From Gammaproteobacteria bacterium (GTDB taxonomy: Bacteria; Pseudomonadota; Gammaproteobacteria; SZUA-152), in the NCBI GenBank assembly GCA_030599435.1, contig JAUVNZ010000129.1:1-5302 (forward strand): DNA of 5,302 bases. The letters are read 5' to 3'. The notes beneath the pieces were generated by a model. The model was not told the origin of the DNA and made no database searches. It was given only the letters and a program-made list of their open reading frames with translations. The translations under genes were made by a program, and so were the position numbers. This document shows positions 1 to 5,302 of the stretch, in pieces (the first letter of the stretch is position 1; each line of letters starts with the position of its first letter).

Positions 1-162
1 CTTAAGTTCCAATGACCAAAGATACTACTTATTATAAATCTACATCTTGTTTGCTATTATCTGCAATCTCTCTTGTATAGCAATCGAGTCTGACCCTGTT
101 TGTTTTTCGTATACTGTCCCCGGATTTCCCTCGGTGGGATCCCAATGGTGGTATGATTTATT
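1..162. other. Non-coding flank downstream of putA
   Basis: No open frame of useful length crosses this stretch on either strand: the three plus frames meet stops within the first 40 bases. It follows the putA stop codon on the minus strand. A perfect 10-bp palindrome, TGGGATCCCA, lies at 135-144, but no T-run follows it in the putA direction, so I see no convincing intrinsic terminator. The stretch also contains the mobile-element-like motif listed separately at 82-127. The region is more AT-rich at 1-80 than in the neighbouring gene. Confidence 0.6.
82..127. repeat. Putative RAYT/IS200-associated repeat motif
   Basis: The plus strand reads AATCGAGTCTGACCCTG at 82-98 and GTATACTGTCCCCGGATTT at 109-127. 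Read on the minus strand these are a GGGGACAGTATAC block followed by a GGGTCAGACTCGATT block, about 10 bases apart. From memory, these two phrases recur next to Y1/REP-associated tyrosine transposase genes in many proteobacteria. No transposase gene is present in the window, so this could be a solo remnant or the edge of an element continuing to the left. The two halves also share a loose direct repeat, CTGACCCTG and CTGTCCCCG. The identification rests on recall and not on any search. Confidence 0.4.
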
Positions 163-3100
163 TTAACTCTTCAAGTTTAGCAGCGTCGCATTCCCGCCAA
201 TGGCAGAGGTGTTAATGCTAACCGTTCGTTCAGCGATCAAACGCTGCAAATAATTGGGCCCACCTGCTTTGGGCCCCGTTCCTGACAAGCCTTCGCCACC
301 AAAGGGTTGTACGCCAACCACCGCACCGATCATATTGCGATTGACATAGATATTTCCCACACGTGAGCGTTTTGCAATATAGTCTGCTTTTCCCTCAATA
401 CGACTATGAATACCTAAGGTTAAACCGTATTTCGTCGCATTGATCGCGTTAATGACATGGTCTAATTCATTTGAAGTATATCGAATAATATGCAGCACTG
501 GCCCAAACACTTCTTCTTTCAGTAACTCCAGCGAACTGATCTCAAACACCACAGGGACAACATAATTATCTTTTAACAGCTTTTCATCCACTTTTGCCTG
601 ACAAATGAATTTCTCTGATTTGTGCAACTTAGCAATGTGTACCATCACCTTGTTTTTACTCTCCGCATCAATCAATGAACCCACGTCTGTCGACAACAAT
701 AAGGGATCACCTACTTGCAATTCTGCTATGGCGCCCGTTAACAATTCGATGACGCGGGGTGCAATGTCATCCTGTAAAAACAAAACCCGCAACGCAGAAC
801 AGCGTTGACCCGCACTGTTAAATGCCGAGGTCATTACATCAGTAACCACTTGCTCAGGTAAAGCAGAGCTATCAACGATCATTGCATTCTGGCCACCCGT
901 TTCTGCAATCAGCGGCACAATGGGACCCGGACGTTGTGCTAATGACTGATTAATCGTCTTCGCAACTTCTGTTGACCCTGTGAAAATGACGCCGGCTATA
1001 CGATCATCGGTCAATAAGGGTCCACTCATCACACTACTTTCACCCGGCAACAGGGCTAGTGCATCCGCGGGTATCCCTGCTTCATGCAATAGCTGAACAA
1101 CGCGCATGGCGGTCAACGGTGTCTGATGCGCAGGTTTTGCGATCACAGTATTGCCCGCCACAAGCGCGGCGATGATCTGACTGGTAAAAATCGCTACCGG
1201 GAAATTCCATGGACTGATACAAAGCATGACACCGCGTCCATGCATACGGAGTGTGTTTGACTCCCCCGCTGGTCCGGGCAAAACTTGTGGCGTTAATGTT
1301 GCACGTGCCTGCATGGCATAGTAACGACAACTATCAATGGCCTCACGCACTTCGGCCAGGCCATCCTTGATACAACGGCCTCCCTCTTGAATACACAAAT
1401 ACATCAGTTCTTCTCGATGCACTTCCAACAGATTTGCAGCACGTTCTGCAATTTCCGCCCGTAAATCTACAGCTTGATTGCCCCACTCATTTCGATAGTC
1501 ATAAACCACCGCTAATGCATCAATTACATGCTCCTGCGTCGATTCAACGACATGTCCCACGATCACATCCGGGTTTGCCGGGGAAACAATGGCCTTTAAT
1601 TCGCCTGTTCTTGTCTCGCCACTTATTAAAGGCGCTGCATGCCAGTCACGTTTAGCTATCTCTGTAAAAGCGTGATCTAAATCCTGCAAGCTCGTGGTTC
1701 CAGTAAAATTTATCCCTTTGGAATTTAAACGCGACTCATTAAACAAGTGTCGCGGTAAAGGAATGGAAGGATGCGGTATGCTCTCTAGTGATTTTACACT
1801 CACAACCGGATCCCGAATCAGCTCATCAATCGGAAGATTTTCATCTTCGATGCGATTCACAAAGGATGTGTTTGAGCCATTTTCCAACAAACGACGTACC
1901 AGGTAGGGTAATAAGTCCGCATGATTACCAACGGGCGCATAGACACGACAGTTAATAGAGGGGTTAGTTTGCTTCACTTCACTATAAACAGCTTCACCCA
2001 TACCATGCAGTCGTTGAAACTCATAGTCCTGCCCAGGCTTCATTAATGTTAGCACCGTTGCAACGGTATAAGCATTATGTGTTGCAAACTGTGGGTAGAA
2101 ATATTTACTTGAGGCAATAATCTGCTTCACACAGGCAAGGTATGACAGGTCTGTTATTACTTTGCGGGTAAAAACCGGATAGCCATCCAGGCCTTGCTCC
2201 TGGAAATATTTAATCTCACTGTCCCAATAGGCGCCCTTAACGAGACGCAGCATCATACGTCGATGTTTTTTCTTTGCCAGATCTTCCAACCATTTTATCA
2301 TTGGCAAAGCACGCTTTTGATATGCTTGCACTACGAGGCCAAGACCCTGCCAATCACCCAATGAAGAATGATTGTATACCGCTTCAAATACATCGAGTGT
2401 TACATCCAGGCGATCAGCTTCCTCTGCATCAATCGTGATACTGATACCTGCATCACGTGCTTTCTGCGCAATCAATAATATTTTCGGTATCAGTTCATTA
2501 ATAACCCTTTCACGCTGTGCAAACTCAAAGCGTGGATGGAGTGCTGACAGTTTCACCGAGATATTCGGTGCCTCAAATTCGTTTCTAGCATTTTGACTTT
2601 TATTTGCAAGAACTTGAATAGCATGAAGGTATCGTTCAAGGTAACTTTGCGCATCAGGCATGGAAAGTACCGCTTCGCCTAACATATCAAATGAAAAAAA
2701 ATACGCTCGATTACTTGCATCCTGGCTACGCTGTATAGCACTTTCAATCGTCTCACCTAGCACAAATTGTTGTCCAATAATGCTCATCGCCTCCTGGGTC
2801 GCCATACGTATGACCGGATCGGTACTGCGTGCCAGCAAATGATTAAGCACACTGCTCATCGATTCCTGTTCAAAGCGAATCAATTTACCCGTCAACATTA
2901 AGCCCCAGGTGGATGCGTTGACGAAAAAAGAATGACTATGCCCCAGGTGTTTTTGCCAATCAGCGTAACTAAGCTTGTCTTTAATTAACTGATCAGCCGT
3001 ATCAGGATCAGGAATGCGCAATAATGCCTCCGCCAGGCACATCAATGCCACCCCTTCCTGGGAAGATAAATCATATTCACGCAACAGTGCCTCAATCCCA

Positions 3101-3294
3101 CCGCTTGCCTTGGCCTGTTGCCGTGTCGTGATGATAAGTTGACGTGCCCTTTCGGCGATCGCTGACGATTGCGTATGATCCAACTCAGCCTGTGTGAGAA
3201 GAGACTTTACCAAACGTGTCTCGTCGATTAGATAGGCATGACTAATCTCTTTTCGCAGAGATGATGTATCTGATGTCAGACTATAGTGAATCAT
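163..3294 (-). CDS. putA: Bifunctional proline dehydrogenase / L-glutamate gamma-semialdehyde dehydrogenase PutA
   Basis: Oxidises proline to pyrroline-5-carboxylate with FAD, passing electrons to membrane quinone, then oxidises glutamate semialdehyde to glutamate with NAD(P); the intermediate is channelled between the two sites. The 1043 residues match the short PutA form (about 1000), against about 1320 in E. coli. An N-terminal arm/alpha region (about 1-190) precedes the proline dehydrogenase barrel (about 195-480): FDMLGE at 202-207, SVKLSAL 246-252, DAEEADRL 289-296, RLVKGAYW 350-357, FATHNA 403-408, and Y452, R467, R468 aligning with E. coli substrate-binding residues. The aldehyde dehydrogenase domain (about 530-1035) has SPWNFP with N697, ETGG with E798, GQRC with catalytic C832 and EEVFGPV at 927-933. 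The end, SINTSAIGGNATLLNL, is a normal C-terminal flap. There is no N-terminal ribbon-helix-helix domain, so it should not repress its own gene. An in-frame stop lies shortly upstream of the chosen ATG; the ribosome site is weak (AGGGA, about 17 bases off). Confidence 0.97.
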   Translation of the reverse strand: MIHYSLTSDTSSLRKEISHAYLIDETRLVKSLLTQAELDHTQSSAIAERARQLIITTRQQAKASGGIEALLREYDLSSQEGVALMCLAEALLRIPDPDTADQLIKDKLSYADWQKHLGHSHSFFVNASTWGLMLTGKLIRFEQESMSSVLNHLLARSTDPVIRMATQEAMSIIGQQFVLGETIESAIQRSQDASNRAYFFSFDMLGEAVLSMPDAQSYLERYLHAIQVLANKSQNARNEFEAPNISVKLSALHPRFEFAQRERVINELIPKILLIAQKARDAGISITIDAEEADRLDVTLDVFEAVYNHSSLGDWQGLGLVVQAYQKRALPMIKWLEDLAKKKHRRMMLRLVKGAYWDSEIKYFQEQGLDGYPVFTRKVITDLSYLACVKQIIASSKYFYPQFATHNAYTVATVLTLMKPGQDYEFQRLHGMGEAVYSEVKQTNPSINCRVYAPVGNHADLLPYLVRRLLENGSNTSFVNRIEDENLPIDELIRDPVVSVKSLESIPHPSIPLPRHLFNESRLNSKGINFTGTTSLQDLDHAFTEIAKRDWHAAPLISGETRTGELKAIVSPANPDVIVGHVVESTQEHVIDALAVVYDYRNEWGNQAVDLRAEIAERAANLLEVHREELMYLCIQEGGRCIKDGLAEVREAIDSCRYYAMQARATLTPQVLPGPAGESNTLRMHGRGVMLCISPWNFPVAIFTSQIIAALVAGNTVIAKPAHQTPLTAMRVVQLLHEAGIPADALALLPGESSVMSGPLLTDDRIAGVIFTGSTEVAKTINQSLAQRPGPIVPLIAETGGQNAMIVDSSALPEQVVTDVMTSAFNSAGQRCSALRVLFLQDDIAPRVIELLTGAIAELQVGDPLLLSTDVGSLIDAESKNKVMVHIAKLHKSEKFICQAKVDEKLLKDNYVVPVVFEISSLELLKEEVFGPVLHIIRYTSNELDHVINAINATKYGLTLGIHSRIEGKADYIAKRSRVGNIYVNRNMIGAVVGVQPFGGEGLSGTGPKAGGPNYLQRLIAERTVSINTSAIGGNATLLNLKS

Positions 3295-3324
3295 AATTTT
3301 TCTATGAATTTCCCTACCCAGAAA

Positions 3325-3353
3325 ATATATTCAATATATCATTAGCGATCGCT
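3325..3353. promoter_or_regulatory. Paired palindromes upstream of putA, possible operator
   Basis: ATATATT-C-AATATAT at 3325-3339 is a perfect dyad with 7-base arms around one central base. Five bases further from the gene, AGCGATCGCT at 3344-3353 is a perfect 10-bp palindrome. Both lie 30-60 bases before the putA ATG, where a promoter or regulator site would be expected. This PutA lacks its own DNA-binding domain, so a separate regulator would be needed. I could not assign a convincing -35/-10 pair here; the nearest -10-like string on the minus strand is TAATAT at about 3367-3372. The operator role is inference. Confidence 0.35.
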
Positions 3354-3455
3354 GGAGTTAATTTTCATATTACATATCGCAAATACTTTATTTACCTGGC
3401 TATGTTGATTCACGGTTGGATAGTGGCATGTTAGGTAGCATATCACTTTGAGCGC

Positions 3456-4121
3456 TCATTCAAAAAAACGTGTAAAGGTATCTACTTCCTCACGTGGTGT
3501 ACGATAGCTATTTACCTCTGCTTTAGTATCTTCATAACCTAATGCTATACCACATATTAGTATGCTCTCATCAGGATAACCCAATGTTTCTTTAACAATC
3601 TGTGGATATTCACCGAGCGCAGCTTGCGGACACGTGGCCAACCCTTCTTCAACGGCAGTCAGCATTATTGATTGTAGAAACGTACCATAATCCAGAAATG
3701 AACCCTTTTGCATAATCGGATCCATAAAGAAAAATAGCATGGCGGGCGCATCAAAAGCTCTGTAATTGGCTGCCCATTGATCCAGCCTCTTTTCTTTATC
3801 CTCTCGGGCAATTCCGAGCGCTGTATAAAGCTGAACACCTGTGGCTTTGCGCCGTTCCTTGTAAGGTTCTTGCCATTCACCAGGATAATATTGATAGTCC
3901 ATTTTTGCCTTTACCCCACTTCGAAACGCATTTTCAATACGCTGCTCCAGTAGGTGCTTTTTATCACCCATAACAACAGCAACCTGCCATGGTTGAGTAT
4001 TTGCCCCTGAAGGGGCATGTCTAGCTGCATTTAAAATTCGTTTAATTTTCTCTACCTCAACGGCTTTACTAAGAAAAGCACGGGTGGCTTTACGCCTTGT
4101 TAGAGCTTCTGTCACTTTCAT
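3456..4121 (-). CDS. Nitroreductase-family FMN oxidoreductase
   Basis: A 221-residue protein of the NfsB/FRase-like nitroreductase fold (PF00881). Family members are usually cytosolic homodimers that hold FMN and use NAD(P)H to reduce nitroaromatics, quinones or enones; the physiological substrate here is unknown. Family marks are RRKATRAF at 9-16 (FMN phosphate contact), APSGANTQPW at 36-45 (FMN loop), the aromatic insert DYQYYPGEWQEPY at 75-87, the stretch SFLDYGTFLQSIMLTA at 141-156, CPQAALGEYP at 164-173, and CGIALGYED at 190-198 followed by YRTPREEV at 206-213. The length is normal and no residue of the FMN pocket looks lost. The start ATG has AGGA eight bases upstream and a TATAAT box further up. 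It points the same way as putA with a 161-base gap, so read-through into putA is possible but not shown. It is divergent from the dodecin gene. Confidence 0.93.
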   Translation of the reverse strand: MKVTEALTRRKATRAFLSKAVEVEKIKRILNAARHAPSGANTQPWQVAVVMGDKKHLLEQRIENAFRSGVKAKMDYQYYPGEWQEPYKERRKATGVQLYTALGIAREDKEKRLDQWAANYRAFDAPAMLFFFMDPIMQKGSFLDYGTFLQSIMLTAVEEGLATCPQAALGEYPQIVKETLGYPDESILICGIALGYEDTKAEVNSYRTPREEVDTFTRFFE

Positions 4122-4147
4122 AATCTATTCCTGATCTTTTTAGATTA
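4121..4147. repeat. 7-bp inverted repeat at the nitroreductase start
   Basis: TAATCTA at 4121-4127 and TAGATTA at 4141-4147 form a perfect inverted repeat with a 13-base spacer. The inner arm touches the ATG of the nitroreductase gene and the spacer contains its AGGA ribosome site. In the mRNA a weak hairpin could place the ribosome site in a loop; at DNA level it could be a regulator site just downstream of the promoter. AT-rich arms make chance possible. Confidence 0.3.
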
Positions 4148-4161
4148 ATTGTTGTAGAATT

Positions 4162-4167
4162 ATTATA
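4162..4167 (-). promoter_or_regulatory. Predicted -10 box for the nitroreductase gene
   Basis: The minus strand reads a perfect TATAAT here, 40 bases before the nitroreductase ATG, giving an expected leader of about 33 bases. No good -35 hexamer is visible at 16-18 bases upstream (best 2 of 6 matches), which suggests either a weak or an activator-dependent promoter. Confidence 0.45.
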
Positions 4168-4199
4168 GTCTATGAACACTTCACCTTCTGACATTAAGG

Positions 4200-4228
4200 T
4201 AGAGACATTCTCAATAAACCAGCATAAT
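4200..4228 (+). promoter_or_regulatory. Candidate sigma-70 promoter for dodecin
   Basis: TAGAGA at 4200-4205 (4 of 6 to consensus) and CATAAT at 4223-4228 (5 of 6) are separated by 17 bases. Transcription would start near 4235, leaving a leader of about 57 bases. CTGACA at 4188-4193 is a better -35 by sequence but has no good -10 at the right distance. Confidence 0.3.
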
Positions 4229-4277
4229 CACATTAGCCATACTATTCATCTACTGATGCAAGACAGACAAAAACTTT

Positions 4278-4283
4278 AGGAGG
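4278..4283 (+). promoter_or_regulatory. Strong ribosome binding site of dodecin
   Basis: AGGAGG lies eight bases before the ATG at 4292. It is a full Shine-Dalgarno match, clearly stronger than those of putA and the nitroreductase gene. It fixes the dodecin start and suggests a well-translated protein, as would suit a storage protein. Confidence 0.8.
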
Positions 4284-4291
4284 ATACTTAC

Positions 4292-4501
4292 ATGCCTGAG
4301 CATATTTACAAGTCAATAGAACTTACCGGAACATCCAAAATAAGTGTTGAAGAAGCCGTTAATAACGCGATTACGAAAGCGACGAAAACAATTCATAACC
4401 TTAAATGGTTTGAAGTGACCGATATTCGCGGTGTTATTGAAAACAACGTCGTAGCTCATTGGCAAATCACAATGAAAGTGAGTTTTACACTCGATGAATG
4501 A
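4292..4501 (+). CDS. Dodecin, flavin-binding storage protein
   Basis: A 69-residue protein of the dodecin family (PF07311), which forms hollow cytosolic dodecamers that bind and buffer riboflavin, FMN or FAD and protect the cell from free flavin. The whole chain fits the family: YKSIELTGTS at 6-15, a helix EEAVNNAITKATKTI at 20-34, the flavin-stacking tryptophan in LKWFEV (W39), DIRG at 44-47 with R46 matching the arginine used for coenzyme A binding in some bacterial dodecins, and the flavin-contact glutamine Q58 in HWQIT. The end, KVSFTLDE, is the usual C-terminal strand. W57 stands where many homologues have tyrosine. The length is normal. It has its own promoter region and is divergent from the nitroreductase gene; two nearby flavoenzymes make a flavin-buffer role fit the context, though dodecins are found in many contexts. 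Confidence 0.95.
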   Translation: MPEHIYKSIELTGTSKISVEEAVNNAITKATKTIHNLKWFEVTDIRGVIENNVVAHWQITMKVSFTLDE

Positions 4502-4531
4502 CTATGGGTGAGATCTAAACCACGCATGGAG

Positions 4532-4562
4532 TTGACAGTGTTTAGCGCATGCACTTTATAAG
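4532..4562 (+). promoter_or_regulatory. Promoter with 19-bp spacer before the DUF3330 gene
   Basis: A perfect TTGACA at 4532-4537 is followed after 19 bases by TATAAG at 4557-4562 (5 of 6). The spacer region carries a partial dyad, AGTG at 4537-4540 and CACT at 4552-4555, centred on 4546. A long spacer with a dyad between the boxes is the layout used by MerR-type regulators. The expected start near 4569 gives a leader of about 156 bases before the small gene at 4725. A 17-base spacing with TTTATA is the alternative reading but matches less well. Confidence 0.5.
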
Positions 4563-4640
4563 CACCATTAGGCTTCATTACGGATATTCTTGAATGCCAC
4601 ATGTAAATTTTTAAACAATAAAGATCTCAGTAGAAGGAAA

Positions 4641-4654
4641 GGAAATTGATTTCC
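4641..4654 (+). repeat. Small hairpin in the leader of the DUF3330 gene
   Basis: GGAAAT-TG-ATTTCC is a perfect inverted repeat with six-base arms and two central bases, about 70 bases before the small gene. A second perfect palindrome, TCAATATTGA at 4705-4714, sits directly before and partly inside the ribosome site GAGGGAG (4713-4719). No T-run follows the hairpin, so it is not a standard terminator. The rest of 4502-4724 holds only peptides shorter than 20 codons and I see no other gene. Confidence 0.35.
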
Positions 4655-4724
4655 CCTTGGCCAGGCGTTCATCTGAGGACATTGTATCTACGTTACTTAC
4701 TGATTCAATATTGAGGGAGATACT

Positions 4725-4904
4725 ATGATAGAGAAAGAAAAACCAACACCAACACAAGTTGAAATGGTGGCATGTGAGGTTTGTCTTAAGGAAATTCCAA
4801 TCACTGAGGCCAGGAGTGAAGAGGCCACAGACTACGTAGTCCACTTTTGTGGTCTGGATTGTTACACGAAGTGGAAGGAACAGAATAAGAAAAAGGAAGG
4901 CTGA
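4725..4904 (+). CDS. Small four-cysteine zinc-ribbon-like protein, DUF3330 type
   Basis: A 59-residue acidic and lysine-rich protein of unknown function. It has two cysteine pairs, C17-x2-C20 in ACEVCLKEIP and C42-x3-C46 in FCGLDCYTKW, the spacing expected of a small treble-clef or TRASH-like zinc site. The pattern CEVCLKEIP...EA...SEEA.DYV.HFCGLDCY is what I recall for DUF3330 (PF11809). There is no signal peptide or membrane segment, so it is likely cytosolic. The start is firm: GAGGGAG lies five bases upstream and an in-frame TGA sits at 4701-4703. The N-terminal 14 residues are a charged, proline/threonine-rich tail and the last ten are basic. It runs the same way as dodecin, 223 bases away, and has its own promoter candidate; it converges on the CapA-family gene. 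Zinc or metal binding is inferred from the cysteines only. Confidence 0.85.
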   Translation: MIEKEKPTPTQVEMVACEVCLKEIPITEARSEEATDYVVHFCGLDCYTKWKEQNKKKEG

Positions 4905-4934
4905 CCCTTCATTTAAATGCCTATTAAAGGGGTC
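4903..4934. terminator. Weak hairpin between convergent genes
   Basis: GACCC at 4903-4907 and GGGTC at 4930-4934 form a five-pair stem, with a further U-G and U-A pair possible in plus-strand RNA. The 18-22 base loop contains the palindrome CATTTAAATG (4910-4919). Read on the minus strand, the stem is followed within a few bases by a T-rich run (TTCCTTTTTCTT), so it would better serve the CapA-family gene. The large loop makes this a poor intrinsic terminator. The stem overlaps the stop codon of the DUF3330 gene. Confidence 0.3.
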
Positions 4935-4951
4935 TGGGACTACAAAATACA

Positions 4952-5302
4952 TTACCAGTACAGGGCCAGTGTCTCATCGTCATTCAATTCCACCCGGGTG
5001 CCAAGCTTTTCCCCTTCTTTATTCAGTATATCCCTTAACCACTCCGCATCTTCTGTGGTTGCCCGATTTACTCTAAAGCGCCTGGTCTGGGTGGGCATCA
5101 TGTGCAGGCGGGTGAGCCTGCCAGTCGCAGGATCCATACTCACAAAGTACATCAAAGCCAGATCATCCCGGTACTCTTCATAACCGCTAATACCCTCGTA
5201 GTCATTTAGTAAATCACCACAGCCATAAAAAATCGGTTTGTGCCTGTACACCTCGATGCCTTTCGGGTGATGCGAGGAATGGCAGTAAATAATGTCACAA
5301 TC
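4952..5302 (-). CDS. CapA-family protein, C-terminal part (cut by window edge)
   Basis: The frame is open to the right edge, so only the last 116 residues are seen; the true start lies outside. It begins DCDIIYCHSSHHPKGIEVY and continues with PIFYGCGDLLNDYEGI, the conserved C-terminal blocks of the CapA / PGA_cap metallophosphoesterase-like family (PF09587). The HSSHHP block contains metal-site histidines and the YGCGD..NDYEGI block follows it. The tail LMYFVSMDPATGRL...MPTQTRRFRVNRA and the final GTRVELNDDETLALYW are also typical of the longer CapA-like proteins. Family members were first named for poly-gamma-glutamate capsule synthesis, but many are solitary enzymes of unknown role and nothing in this window shows a capsule locus. 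A GTG at 5249-5251 is an internal valine codon, not the start. It converges on the DUF3330 gene with a 47-base gap. Confidence 0.9.
   Translation of the reverse strand, partial: DCDIIYCHSSHHPKGIEVYRHKPIFYGCGDLLNDYEGISGYEEYRDDLALMYFVSMDPATGRLTRLHMMPTQTRRFRVNRATTEDAEWLRDILNKEGEKLGTRVELNDDETLALYW

Noticed and set aside
135..144. TGGGATCCCA as the putA terminator
   Set aside because: No loop-bearing GC stem with a following T-run can be drawn on the minus strand.
605..2842. Several 60-80 codon frames inside putA on either strand
   Set aside because: They are shadows of an intact, fully matching PutA reading frame.
3449..3458. TGAGCGCTCA at the nitroreductase stop as an intrinsic terminator
   Set aside because: A 10-bp palindrome without a loop gives only about three stable pairs and no T-run follows in the direction of transcription.
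4509..4629. 8-bp inverted repeat TGAGATCT (4509-4516) / AGATCTCA (4622-4629) flanking 105 bases, as a possible miniature element
   Set aside because: The arms contain a self-palindromic AGATCT core, there are no flanking target duplications, and such a match is plausible by chance.
4611..4952. A 113-codon open frame on the minus strand opposite the DUF3330 gene
   Set aside because: Its translation is low-complexity and hydrophobic with no family pattern, it has no good ribosome site, and it lies antisense to a well-supported small gene and its leader.
4849..5183. Two plus-strand open frames (75 and 88 codons) over the right end
   Set aside because: Both are antisense to the clearly recognisable CapA-family C-terminus and show no family features or ribosome sites.
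1..5302. tRNA, rRNA, CRISPR array or riboswitch
   Set aside because: No tRNA-like cloverleaf, no rRNA-like conserved block, no spaced direct repeats and no recognisable riboswitch core were seen; in particular the dodecin leader does not show an FMN-riboswitch pattern.

Overview
This 5.3 kb window looks like an ordinary chromosomal piece of a proteobacterium, most likely an environmental gammaproteobacterium. The support is a bifunctional PutA, moderate GC by eye, Shine-Dalgarno-type ribosome sites and typical gammaproteobacterial accessory proteins. I cannot name a genus from sequence alone.

Layout: (1) Positions 1-162 hold no gene. They contain a stretch resembling the GGGTCAGACTCGATT / GGGGACAGTATAC motifs that I recall from the surroundings of Y1/RAYT-type (IS200-like) transposases. 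(2) Positions 163-3294, minus strand: a complete short-form PutA of 1043 aa, with FAD proline dehydrogenase followed by NAD(P) glutamate-semialdehyde dehydrogenase. All catalytic residues I checked are present, and the N-terminal ribbon-helix-helix DNA-binding domain of E. coli-type PutA is absent. (3) Positions 3295-3455: a leader with two neighbouring palindromes. (4) Positions 3456-4121, minus strand: an FMN-dependent nitroreductase-family protein. (5) Positions 4122-4291: a divergent promoter region. (6) Positions 4292-4501, plus strand: dodecin, a small flavin-storage protein. (7) Positions 4502-4724: a non-coding stretch with a strong TTGACA / TATAAG promoter candidate of 19-bp spacing. 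(8) Positions 4725-4904, plus strand: a 59-aa four-cysteine protein of DUF3330 type. (9) Positions 4952-5302, minus strand: the C-terminal 116 residues of a CapA-family protein, cut by the window edge and convergent with the small gene.

Functional links: three adjacent genes encode flavin proteins (PutA with FAD, nitroreductase with FMN, dodecin storing riboflavin/FMN/FAD). Nitroreductase and dodecin are divergently transcribed from a shared 170-bp region. PutA degrades proline to glutamate and passes electrons to the quinone pool. The link between these genes is inference from proximity. I found no clear new multi-gene system. The best items for a second look are the MerR-like promoter before the DUF3330 gene, the palindromes before putA, and the transposon-like motif downstream of putA.
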